The notes under the pieces were generated by a model. That model had not been told where the DNA came from. It did no database searches and was given only the letters and a program-made list of their open reading frames with translations. From contig CACYBC010000002.1 in NCBI GenBank assembly GCA_902772615.1, forward strand, positions 1-14,785: a DNA stretch of 14,785 nucleotides, given 5' to 3'. Source of the DNA: an uncultured Ruminococcus sp. (GTDB lineage Bacteria > Bacillota > Clostridia > Oscillospirales > Ruminococcaceae). Made by a program: the position numbers and the translations under genes. Positions 6,869-14,365 of the stretch are shown in pieces. Numbering within the stretch: the first letter of the stretch is position 1; each line of letters begins with the position of its first letter.

Positions 6869-6906
6869 CTTTTCTTTTATGTTTTCGGTTAGAAGGAGCA
6901 TAACAA

Positions 6907-6942
6907 GCCCCGGGAGGTCTTTATTGTGAGTCCACCCGGGGC
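6907..6942 (-). terminator. Terminator-like hairpin after clpE
   Basis: GCCCCGGG and CCCGGGGC form a strong 8-bp GC stem, extended by two more pairs past one mismatch, around a loop of about 14 bases. It lies 15 bp after the clpE stop codon. On the minus strand the tail is TTGTTATG, a modest T run, so a second hairpin 40 bp further may be needed for full termination. Confidence 0.65.
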
Positions 6943-6957
6943 ATCTTTTCTTATGAT

Positions 6958-9258
6958 TCAGTCCTCTGAGGCAGAAGTGCGGGCCGGCAGAGCTCTCTTT
7001 CTCGGGACGATCTCGATGCGGTCGTTCTTTGCGGTGATGCGTATGGTCGCGGGCATGCTCTCCGCGTTCTCGACGAGTATCTCGGCGATGCGGTCTTCGC
7101 ATTCTCTCCTTATGACGTTCCTCAGGTCTCTGGCGCCGTACTTTCCTCCGTCCGCATGCTTCGCGAGCAGGTCGAGGGCAGATTCGGTGTATGTCAGTTT
7201 GATACCCTTGTCCGCCAGCGGCTGACGCATCTCATCGATCATCAGCGCGGCTATCTTTCTCATCGACTCATCTGACAGAGGCTTGAACACCACTATCTCG
7301 TCAACTCTCGAAAGGAATTCCGGTCTGAGGAAATCCCTGAGGGCATTCACGGCGCGGTCGCTCGTGGATTCCTCCAGTGTCGTTCCGAAGCCTGCAAACG
7401 TGGATCTGATGTTCGATCCGGCATTGCTGGTCATGATGATGACCGTATGCTCGAAATTGACAGTCCTGCCCTGTGCATCCGTGACTCTTCCCTCGTCCAG
7501 GATCTGCAGGAGGATATTCATAACATCCGGATGCGCCTTTTCTATCTCATCGAACAGCACGACGCTGTACGGACGGCGGCGGACCTTCTCTGTCAGCTGG
7601 CCTGCCTCATCATATCCCACATATCCGGGAGGAGATCCGATGAGCCTGCTGACCGTGTGTCGCTCCATATACTCCGTCATGTCGATCCTTATCAGAGGAT
7701 CGACGCTGTCGAACAGTTCGGATGCGAGGACTTTGGCAAGCTCCGTCTTTCCGACTCCGGTGGGTCCCACGAAGATAAACGACGCAGGGCGTATCCTGTC
7801 TGAAAGCCCGACACGGGTGCGCTTGATGGCGCGCACTATCTTGTCCACGGCTTCTTCCTGTCCGATTATGTGGCTGCTGATCGCATCCGACAGGCCTTCT
7901 ATCCTCTTGTACTCGTCCTTCTCAACAGAGCTGGCGGGGATCCCAGTCCACAGCTCTATGACCTTGGCCACATCTTCTCCGGTGACCTCGAGGCTGTTGA
8001 CCTTTGGCAGCAGTTCCTGTATGCGGTCGCTGACCTTTATGCTCTCGCTCCTGAAATTGGCTATCTTCTCGTAATCGGGCTGGTTCTTTCCCTGCTCGTC
8101 CGCTTCCAGATCAGCCAGTTTGTCAGCTCTGGCAGTCAGTTTCTGGTACTCAGCCAGCTCATTGCTCGCGAGGGCTGCACATGCGGCCGCCTCATCCAGC
8201 AGATCTATCGCCTTGTCGGGAAGGAACCTGTCGGAGATGTATCTCTCTGACAGTTTTACGATGCTCTCACATATCTCATCGCTTATGCGCAGGCCGTGGA
8301 AATTCTCGTAGTATCCCTTTATGCCCTTGATGATCTTTATGGTGTCTTCAAGAGACGGTTCCTCTACGGTGACAGGCTGGAAGCGCCTCTCCAGAGCCTG
8401 ATCCTTCTCGATATACTTGCGGTATTCGGAGAACGTCGTGGCTCCGATCACCTGTATCTCGCCTCTGGACAGCGCAGGTTTGAGGATGTTCGCGGCGCTC
8501 ATTGCTCCGTCGGCATCCCCTGCCCCGGTGAGGTTGTGCACCTCATCTATGAACAGTATCACGTTACCGTCCTCGGTGACCTCGTTCAGAAGTCCCTTGA
8601 CCCTGCTCTCGAACTGTCCGCGGAACTGAGTGCCTGCCACCAGAGCTGTAAGATCGAGCAGATATATCTGCTTGTTCTGCAGCTTCGCCGGCACATCCCC
8701 GGCAACTATGTGCTGTGCTATGCCCTCTGCTATGGCCGTCTTTCCTACGCCTGCCTCTCCTATCAGGCACGGGTTGTTCTTCTGGCGTCTCGAGAGGATC
8801 TGAATGGTCCTGTAGACCTCTTTCTCTCTGCCAATGATATTGTCCAGTTTCCCGTCCCTGGCTTTCTGGGTGAGGTTGTCGCAGTAGGTATCGAGGTACT
8901 TGTGCCTCTTGTCGCGGTCGCGCTGCTGGCGGTTCTGCCCGGGATTCTCCTTCTCGCGGGATCTGTCGCTGTTCTGCGCAGGCGTATTCTTGAAGAGGTT
9001 TCCGAACAGATTCGGGAACGTGGGAGTTCCTCCCTCTTCGAATCCTCCCTCTTCCGGTTCACTTCCTGCGGAGAGCTGTTCGGAGAAGGCTTCAAGATCA
9101 TCTTCCGTAACGCCGAAGCGTTTCATTATATCGTCGACAGGCATCACCCCGAGTTCCTTTGCGCATACAAGGCAAAGTCCCTCGTTGGTGGTGTTGTTTC
9201 CTTCTATCTTAGTGATGAACATCACTGCTGTTCTTTTTTTGCATCTGGAACAAAGCAT
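6958..9258 (-). CDS. clpE: ClpE-type AAA+ unfoldase with N-terminal zinc finger
   Basis: A 766-residue Hsp100 ATPase that unfolds proteins for the ClpP protease. A four-cysteine zinc finger (Cys3, Cys6, Cys29, Cys32) replaces the Clp N-domain of ClpC, as in ClpE of Bacillus (about 700 residues). A glycine-, acid- and charge-rich linker spans about 60-120. AAA module 1 has Walker A GEAGVGKT (167-174) and Walker B FIDE (236-239). A helical middle segment covers about 360-425. Module 2 has Walker A GPTGVGKT (498-505), pore loop GSPPGYVGYDE (541-551) and Walker B LFDE (568-571). AGFG (622-625) lies where ClpC/ClpE carry the [LIV]-G-F loop that docks to ClpP. The start is fixed by the zinc finger; the ribosome binding site is weak (AGTAGG, about 12 bases upstream). 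It follows cvpA by 35 bp. I see no CtsR operator before it. Some databases may label it ClpC. Confidence 0.93.
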   Translation of the reverse strand: MLCSRCKKRTAVMFITKIEGNNTTNEGLCLVCAKELGVMPVDDIMKRFGVTEDDLEAFSEQLSAGSEPEEGGFEEGGTPTFPNLFGNLFKNTPAQNSDRSREKENPGQNRQQRDRDKRHKYLDTYCDNLTQKARDGKLDNIIGREKEVYRTIQILSRRQKNNPCLIGEAGVGKTAIAEGIAQHIVAGDVPAKLQNKQIYLLDLTALVAGTQFRGQFESRVKGLLNEVTEDGNVILFIDEVHNLTGAGDADGAMSAANILKPALSRGEIQVIGATTFSEYRKYIEKDQALERRFQPVTVEEPSLEDTIKIIKGIKGYYENFHGLRISDEICESIVKLSERYISDRFLPDKAIDLLDEAAACAALASNELAEYQKLTARADKLADLEADEQGKNQPDYEKIANFRSESIKVSDRIQELLPKVNSLEVTGEDVAKVIELWTGIPASSVEKDEYKRIEGLSDAISSHIIGQEEAVDKIVRAIKRTRVGLSDRIRPASFIFVGPTGVGKTELAKVLASELFDSVDPLIRIDMTEYMERHTVSRLIGSPPGYVGYDEAGQLTEKVRRRPYSVVLFDEIEKAHPDVMNILLQILDEGRVTDAQGRTVNFEHTVIIMTSNAGSNIRSTFAGFGTTLEESTSDRAVNALRDFLRPEFLSRVDEIVVFKPLSDESMRKIAALMIDEMRQPLADKGIKLTYTESALDLLAKHADGGKYGARDLRNVIRRECEDRIAEILVENAESMPATIRITAKNDRIEIVPRKRALPARTSASED

Positions 9259-9293
9259 CTTGCTGATTACCTACTTAAACATGCTGAATGTTT

Positions 9294-9956
9294 TCAGGAA
9301 TAAAACGGATTTAGTTCGAACAGTTTGGAGAACAGGAAGGATTGTTCGATGACCTCCTTGTTCATCCAGGATGACTGCCACAGGCCAAGTATAAGGCTGA
9401 TTAATGAACATAGGATGAACATGATCGTCAGTCCGATTATCAGGCCCATCGCGCCTCCCAGAAGCTGGTTCGGAAATCCCACGAGAGGAAGTTCATTTAC
9501 TCCCTCGAGCACGTTTCCGAGCAGCCTGAACAGCAGTATCGCCAGTATGAAGACCAGCAGGAACACCACAATCCTCACCAGATTGATCAGATTGCCCTCC
9601 AGCGAACTGCTGACGAACTTCTCCGCAAGCTCAGAGGCATTGGCGCTGGCTGAGTGCTCCGCAATGAAACTGCCGAACAGCTTTCCTAGGAATCCTTCGC
9701 TTAGGACATCGCTCATTCCGGTCTGGAACTTGATGACCTGCTCGGTGATATATGCCGTGAGTTTTTCCTTTATCAGACTGTCATAGATCTTAGTGGCCGC
9801 AAGCCTGCTCACATAGCTGCCCCCGAGGTACGCCAGCACGAATCCGAACACATCGACGACCGAGGATACGAAGCCCTTCTTGTAGAAGATGAAAAAGAAC
9901 AGGATAAGCATTGCGACCAGAAAAAGATCGTAGCAAAGCGGGATACCAAGGCTCAT
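9294..9956 (-). CDS. CvpA family membrane protein
   Basis: A 220-residue integral membrane protein matching the CvpA/colicin V production family. Hydrophobic segments lie at about 8-25, 27-47, 122-146 and 162-190. The second is the glycine-rich FVLAYLGGSYV typical of the family, and a polar stretch separates the two pairs (about 55-120). Family members affect envelope homeostasis and, in E. coli, colicin V export and purF expression; the molecular function is unsettled. The ATG overlaps the stop of the DUF5711-like gene as ATGA, with GGAGG 10 bases upstream, so the two are translationally coupled and may act together. clpE follows after 35 bp. Confidence 0.85.
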   Translation of the reverse strand: MSLGIPLCYDLFLVAMLILFFFIFYKKGFVSSVVDVFGFVLAYLGGSYVSRLAATKIYDSLIKEKLTAYITEQVIKFQTGMSDVLSEGFLGKLFGSFIAEHSASANASELAEKFVSSSLEGNLINLVRIVVFLLVFILAILLFRLLGNVLEGVNELPLVGFPNQLLGGAMGLIIGLTIMFILCSLISLILGLWQSSWMNKEVIEQSFLFSKLFELNPFYS

Positions 9957-11131
9957 TTCTCAATGACCTCCCTGTTTTCTCTGGATAGTTTTACCATATA
10001 CTGCGGCTCGAAGGTTATGACTCCTCCGAAGTAGACGACGGAATAGGTAGAGAAATCGCAGCGGTAGCGCTCCTGCAGCACACCGCTGTGCGAGTACGCG
10101 CTGACGCTTCCTCTGTCAAGGATGTATACCCTGTCGCCGCTCACCCACATATCGTCGATCTGCTCGCGGAAATCTATCTCACCTGCAACAGCCAGCTTGC
10201 GGGTCAGCACCGTGACTACGTTGATCTCACTGCGCTTGTTGTCCCCGAACGCGACCACCATATCCTTGCCGGGATCGCTGAGGACGTCCATAAGTATGCG
10301 TCCGTCATAGGAATAGGTCGCTTCCACACTGCCGTTGTACTTGCATCTGACGCACCTGTCGTCCAGGAATATGACCGCCGAATCCGAATCCGGGAACGCC
10401 TTGACTCCAAGGCCTTCCAGTTCGAACGAACCTTCCTCCGTCTTGGAGTTCAGATCGATCCTTGTGATTGTAGTAAACAGCGCACCGTCACGGCTGTTTA
10501 CAGTCATTACCAGAACGTCGTTTCCGTATGATGACGGGTACACTCCTATCGGAAATCCTTCAGATCCGTACCATGTGAATATCTTCTCGCAGTTTCTGTT
10601 GTATGCCGTGAGTTCGCAGGTATATACGTCGCCCGCCGTGAGCACGGCGACCTTGCCCGACTGAGTGACTGCCGCGGAGATGATAGCGTTATCGAGAGAA
10701 CCGCTGTGAAGCAGCATGGTGCGGTTGAATATCTTGAAGCTCTTGCCGCCTCTGGAGAATACCACGGCGCGGTTGCCGGACACAGAGAGTCCGGGATTGG
10801 ATATGCCGTGGGAGTACTCGAACAGCTCTGCCCCGTTGCCGGACACCACGTTCAATGAAGAGTCGCTCAGCAGGAACAGCGATCTTGCACTGACGGCCTC
10901 CTCGGTAACGGTACCGCTCCCAAGCTCCACGGGGAAAGATCCGAACGTGACGAGGGTCTTGAAGAAGTCCCTGATGTCGTAGCTCATGACGGTGGAGTAC
11001 ATCGACACTCCCGCCACTATGACCATGATCATGGCTAAAGCGAGAAGGAACAATGCCGCCCGTCTGCGCCTGACTCTGCGCCTTTTGGCCTTTCTCGCGC
11101 GGGCTATTTCATTGTCATTGTTGATATCCAA
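9953..11131 (-). CDS. DUF5711-like membrane-anchored protein, function unknown
   Basis: A 392-residue protein with a very basic cytoplasmic N-terminus (KRRRVRRRR at about 17-25), one membrane segment (about 26-49) and a large extracytoplasmic domain. That domain contains repeated short beta-like stretches with hydrophobic-Gly/Asp turns (SVSGNRAVVFSRGG, TQSGKVAVLTAGD, VSGDRVYILDRG), which suggest a beta-propeller. From memory it fits the DUF5711 family of Clostridia. There are no catalytic motifs I recognise. The start is TTG at 11131: no in-frame ATG or GTG fits, the gene begins 1 base after the truA stop, and GGAGG lies 12 bases upstream, a long spacing. It ends in a 4-base overlap with cvpA. 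The membrane topology call is firm, the family name fair, the function unknown. Confidence 0.8.
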   Translation of the reverse strand: MDINNDNEIARARKAKRRRVRRRRAALFLLALAMIMVIVAGVSMYSTVMSYDIRDFFKTLVTFGSFPVELGSGTVTEEAVSARSLFLLSDSSLNVVSGNGAELFEYSHGISNPGLSVSGNRAVVFSRGGKSFKIFNRTMLLHSGSLDNAIISAAVTQSGKVAVLTAGDVYTCELTAYNRNCEKIFTWYGSEGFPIGVYPSSYGNDVLVMTVNSRDGALFTTITRIDLNSKTEEGSFELEGLGVKAFPDSDSAVIFLDDRCVRCKYNGSVEATYSYDGRILMDVLSDPGKDMVVAFGDNKRSEINVVTVLTRKLAVAGEIDFREQIDDMWVSGDRVYILDRGSVSAYSHSGVLQERYRCDFSTYSVVYFGGVITFEPQYMVKLSRENREVIEK

Positions 11132-11132
11132 A

Positions 11133-11873
11133 TCAGTACATGACCTCCGTTAGATAGAGCCCGCAGGCAGGGACCGTTATCAGTATATTGTCCCTTGTTT
11201 TACCGTTAAGATAAAGAAGAATGCCGCTTTTGTCCAGTTTTCCCCTGGAGACCTGCAGCAGAGCGCCGGTCATTATGCGGACCATATTGTACAGGAATCC
11301 GTCAGCTGCAAAACTGAAGCGGATCAGATCCCCCTGTCTGATGACACAGGCTTCCGAAACTGTCCTGGTCTTGTCCTCTACGCTGCTCTTCGATGAGCAG
11401 AAAGAACTGAAATCGTGGGTCCCGAGGAACACTTTCGCTGTCTCATCAAGCAGTTTCTCGTCGATGGGCACTGTAAAGTGATATGCCCTGTCAATAAGAA
11501 ACGGGTCCATGACATCGCCGTTCCAGACAAGATATTCATATTTTTTCCCTTTGGCTGAGTATCTGGCATGGAAATCAGCCGGGACCTCTCTAGTTCCGAG
11601 CACCCTGATATCAAAGGGCAGATGCGCGTTAAGCGCTGCAGTGAGTTTTCTGCAGTCATATGCATCATCCGCCGCAAAACTCACGTAAAAGTGTCTTGCA
11701 TGCACTCCAGTATCGGTCCTGGAGCAGCACTTGATATCCGGCAGTTTTCCCAGAACGGCTTCAAGCGCATTCTGAAACAGTTCCTGCACCGTTACTGCAT
11801 TCTTCTGGATCTGCGACCCGTGATATGCGGTGCCTACGAAGCTCAGGTCTGCCAGATAGTTGTGCGCGCTCAT
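11133..11873 (-). CDS. truA: tRNA pseudouridine(38-40) synthase TruA
   Basis: A 246-residue cytoplasmic enzyme that isomerises uridines 38, 39 and 40 in the anticodon arm of tRNAs. The catalytic aspartate is Asp54 in CCSRTDTGVHAR, matching the GRTDxGVHA motif of the family. Other family stretches are YHGSQIQ near 17-23, FHARYSAKGKKYEY, HDFSSFCS, and FLYNMVRIMTGALL near the C-terminus. I chose the ATG at 11873, which overlaps the ecfT stop as ATGA and has AGGAAGG about 9 bases upstream. A frame from 11912 would add 13 residues reading into ecfT. truA directly after ecfT is a common Firmicutes arrangement. Confidence 0.95.
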   Translation of the reverse strand: MSAHNYLADLSFVGTAYHGSQIQKNAVTVQELFQNALEAVLGKLPDIKCCSRTDTGVHARHFYVSFAADDAYDCRKLTAALNAHLPFDIRVLGTREVPADFHARYSAKGKKYEYLVWNGDVMDPFLIDRAYHFTVPIDEKLLDETAKVFLGTHDFSSFCSSKSSVEDKTRTVSEACVIRQGDLIRFSFAADGFLYNMVRIMTGALLQVSRGKLDKSGILLYLNGKTRDNILITVPACGLYLTEVMY

Positions 11874-12670
11874 AGCGGCAGCCTTCCTGCCAGGAACACC
11901 ATAACGCAGCACGCGGTGAATACCGCCGCAGCGATCCAGTCCAGTCCCCTGATCCTGAGCGCATTAAGTCTTGTCCTTCCCTCACCGCCGTTGTAGCATC
12001 TGCATTCCATCGCCAGAGCCAGCTCATCGGCCCTGCGGAATGCCGAGACGAACAGCGGTATGAGTATCGGTGTGAGAGCCTTCGCTCTCTGTATGAAATT
12101 CCCGGTATCCAGATTGGCTCCCCTGGATTTCTGCGCCGCCATTATCTTGTCTGTCTCTTCCAGAAGAGTGGGGATAAAGCGAAGAGCGATGGTCATCATC
12201 ATGGCCAGGTCGTTTACGGGAAGCCCTATCCTGGACAGAGGGCTGAACAGCGACTCCAGCGCGCTCGTCAGCTGAATGGGCGTCGAAGTATATGTGAGCA
12301 GAGAGGAGCTGGCGATAAGGCAGATGACTCTCAGCGACATCATGGCCGCATAATACAGTCCCTGCTTCGTCACCGAGATCTTCCAGAACGAGAAGATCAC
12401 GTCCCCCTTTATGAAGAACATGTTCAGCACCGACGTGAAGAGGATGATCGGTATTATCGGCTTCAGGCTCTTGAGGAGCATCTTTGCCGGTATCTTCACC
12501 AGCGCGTATGCGAGAAGTATGAATATCAGCGCCAGCACCATCTGCAGCAGCGTGTTGAACATGAACAGCACGATTATGTATGCCAGCGTCAGTATCAGCC
12601 TCACTCTGGGGTCCAGGCGGTGGATGACAGAATCTCCGTTGATGTACTGTCCAAGGGTGATGTCTCTCAT
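11870..12670 (-). CDS. ecfT: ECF transporter transmembrane subunit EcfT
   Basis: A 266-residue membrane protein that links the two ATPases to interchangeable substrate-binding S proteins in energy-coupling factor importers for vitamins and metals. The N-terminus has the family pattern (QYINGDSVIHRLDPRVRL, residues 8-24). Hydrophobic segments lie at about 26-58, 71-88, 105-128, 148-170 and 244-262. The two coupling motifs that dock on the ATPases are KSRGA (181-185) and MECRCY (221-226). The second has Cys where Ala-Arg is most usual, a mild variation. GGAGGAG lies 6 bases before the ATG, and the start overlaps the ecfA2 stop as ATGA. Because no S-component gene is near, this is a shared (group II) module. 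Confidence 0.95.
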   Translation of the reverse strand: MRDITLGQYINGDSVIHRLDPRVRLILTLAYIIVLFMFNTLLQMVLALIFILLAYALVKIPAKMLLKSLKPIIPIILFTSVLNMFFIKGDVIFSFWKISVTKQGLYYAAMMSLRVICLIASSSLLTYTSTPIQLTSALESLFSPLSRIGLPVNDLAMMMTIALRFIPTLLEETDKIMAAQKSRGANLDTGNFIQRAKALTPILIPLFVSAFRRADELALAMECRCYNGGEGRTRLNALRIRGLDWIAAAVFTACCVMVFLAGRLPL

Positions 12671-13530
12671 TCTGATCTCCTCCCCCTGAACGTCTCAGTT
12701 ATCGTCTGCGCCGCGGCGTCAGGCGTGTATATATCCGTATCCACGGCAAGCCCCCTCTCCCTGAGGGTCAGAAGTATGCCTGTGACCGTGGGAATGTTGA
12801 GTCCCGTCTCACGGAGCTCAAGCGCATGCTTGAAAACTTCAGCCACCGAGTCGTAATAGAGCACCGACCCGCCGTTCATGACGAGGACCTTGTTCGCATA
12901 TCTCGCGACGTCGTCCATGGAATGGGATACCAGGATAACCGTTTTTTTCTCCGTCTCATGATAGTTCTTTATCACGTCCAGGATATCCCTTCTGCCTCTG
13001 GGATCAAGCCCGGCCGTGGGCTCGTCCAGAACCAGGACCTCGGGGCGCATCGCAAGGACTCCGGCTATGGCGGCCCTGCGCTTCTCACCTCCGGAGAGGT
13101 CGAACGGCGAGCGCTCAAGGAGCTCATCGGGTATGCGCAGGAATCCTGCGGCTTCTCTGACGCGGCTGTCGATCTCCTCCTCGCTCAGTCCGAGGTTCTT
13201 CGGTCCGAAAGCTATGTCCTTTCTTACGGTCTCCTCAAACAGCTGGTATTCGGGATACTGCAGCACGAGGCCGACCTTGAATCTCTTTTCCCTGAGCTTG
13301 GATCTGTCGTCCCAGATATCGTCTCCGTCTATGAAGACCCTTCCTTCCGTTGGTCTGAGAAGACCGTTGAGCATCTGGATCAGCGTTGACTTTCCGCTCC
13401 CGGTATGTCCGATGATACCTACGAAGTCTCCTTCCTCAAATGTGAGGGACACGCCGGACACTGCGGTCTTCTCATCCGGCATACCCTTCTGGTAGGTGAA
13501 GCCCGCGTTTTCAAGTCTCAGTGTGCTCAT
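12667..13530 (-). CDS. ecfA2: ECF transporter ATPase EcfA2
   Basis: A 287-residue ABC ATPase, one of the two unequal motor subunits of the ECF complex on the cytoplasmic face. Walker A GHTGSGKST is at 41-49, the Q-loop at Gln91 (VLQYPEYQLFEETV, typical of EcfA2), signature LSGGEKRR at 145-152, Walker B VLVLDEPTAGLDP at 165-177, and the switch histidine His203 in SHSMD. The C-terminal extension with DSVAEVF and the VTGILLTLRERG stretch fits the EcfA C-domain. An excellent GGAGGAGGA precedes the ATG. The start overlaps the ecfA1 stop by 4 bases and the stop overlaps ecfT by 4 bases, so the three subunits are probably made in coupled fashion. Confidence 0.95.
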   Translation of the reverse strand: MSTLRLENAGFTYQKGMPDEKTAVSGVSLTFEEGDFVGIIGHTGSGKSTLIQMLNGLLRPTEGRVFIDGDDIWDDRSKLREKRFKVGLVLQYPEYQLFEETVRKDIAFGPKNLGLSEEEIDSRVREAAGFLRIPDELLERSPFDLSGGEKRRAAIAGVLAMRPEVLVLDEPTAGLDPRGRRDILDVIKNYHETEKKTVILVSHSMDDVARYANKVLVMNGGSVLYYDSVAEVFKHALELRETGLNIPTVTGILLTLRERGLAVDTDIYTPDAAAQTITETFRGRRSE

Positions 13531-14363
13531 GCTTCCTCCTCCTTCATCTTCAGAAGAGAATCAATAAGCTCTTCCGGGTGGATCGTGTCCTTCTCGAGCG
13601 GCAGTCCGTTCCTGATCAGATTGAGCGTAAGCTCTGTGACCGGCGGCACTTCCAGTCCCAGCGAGATCATCCTGTCCCGGTCGGAGAAGACCTTCTTCGG
13701 AGTATCGTTCACCGCTACCCTGCCGTCTGAAAGGATCATTATCCTGTCAGCCAGAGCGGCTTCCTCCATGAAATGAGTGATGAGGATGATGGTGATGCCT
13801 TTTTCTCTGTTCAGCCGCTCTATTACCCCCATGACAAGAGACCTGCCCTTGGGATCCAGCATGGCTGTAGGCTCATCGAGGATGATGCATCTCGGCTGCA
13901 TGGCGAGCACTCCGGCAATTGCCACGCGCTGCTTCTGTCCTCCGGAGAGCTTGTGAGGCGCATCCTTGATGTGCTTCTCAAGCCCTACGGCTTTGATCGC
14001 ATCGTCCACGCGCACCCTGATCTCAGCAGGATCAAGACCCAGATTCTCCGGCGCAAAGGCTATGTCTTCCTCGACTATGGTCGCCACTATCTGGTTGTCG
14101 GGATTCTGGAAGACCATTCCCGCCGTCTTTCTGATCTCTGCGAGCATATTCTCGTCAGAGGTATCCATGCCGTCCACATACACTTTACCGGACGTCGGCA
14201 CCAGGATGCCGTTTATCAGTTTGGCGAGAGTCGATTTCCCGGATCCGTTATATCCGAGAACAGCCAGGAACTCTCCTTCCCTGACTTCAAGATCTATATT
14301 CTCCAGCACATTTCTGCTGCCGTATGAGAATGTTACGTTGTCAAATCGAATCAGATTGTTCAC
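13527..14363 (-). CDS. ecfA1: ECF transporter ATPase EcfA1
   Basis: A 278-residue ABC ATPase that pairs with EcfA2. Walker A GYNGSGKST is at 37-45, the Q-loop at Gln86 (MVFQNPDNQIVAT, the EcfA1-type sequence), LSGGQKQR at 139-146, Walker B IILDEPTAMLDP at 160-171, and the switch histidine His197 in THFME. The start is best placed at GTG 14363: AAGGGG (14369-14374) lies 5 bases upstream, and it begins 2 bases after the stop of the preceding methyltransferase. The longer frame from ATG 14399 would overlap that gene by 34 bases and add residues not expected in EcfA1. ecfA1 often follows rplQ in Firmicutes; here the upstream neighbour is a methyltransferase. Confidence 0.94.
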   Translation of the reverse strand: MNNLIRFDNVTFSYGSRNVLENIDLEVREGEFLAVLGYNGSGKSTLAKLINGILVPTSGKVYVDGMDTSDENMLAEIRKTAGMVFQNPDNQIVATIVEEDIAFAPENLGLDPAEIRVRVDDAIKAVGLEKHIKDAPHKLSGGQKQRVAIAGVLAMQPRCIILDEPTAMLDPKGRSLVMGVIERLNREKGITIILITHFMEEAALADRIMILSDGRVAVNDTPKKVFSDRDRMISLGLEVPPVTELTLNLIRNGLPLEKDTIHPEELIDSLLKMKEEEA

Positions 14364-14365
14364 GG

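Larger units (their letters stand above)
6617..6957. other. Structured intergenic region between clpE and ymfF
   Basis: This is the only gap over 300 bases. Next to clpE are two GC-rich hairpins (6907-6942 and 6843-6868) embedded in A/T-rich sequence. Then comes a perfect 8-bp palindrome (6811-6827), a possible 22-codon minus-strand frame (6741-6809), and about 120 bp of AT-rich DNA before ymfF holding a tentative promoter. An imperfect inverted repeat GCATTGTA/TACATTGC (6733-6749, minus strand, one mismatch) could be an operator. Base composition is clearly more AT-rich than the flanking genes. I see no tRNA, known riboswitch motif or T-box signature. Confidence 0.7.

Noticed and set aside
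6648..6929. Plus-strand 93-codon frame in the clpE-ymfF gap
   Set aside because: It crosses both GC hairpins and the palindrome, has no good ribosome binding site and looks like random translation of AT-rich DNA.
9277..9293. Inverted repeat AAACAT-TCAGC-ATGTTT between cvpA and clpE
   Set aside because: Only 6 bp of AT-rich stem without a T run; too weak for a terminator or a supported operator.
8296..9303. Plus-strand 335-codon open frame opposite clpE
   Set aside because: It is fully antisense to the conserved ClpE coding sequence and has no recognisable domain; the leucine/valine-rich translation is a shadow of the opposite frame.
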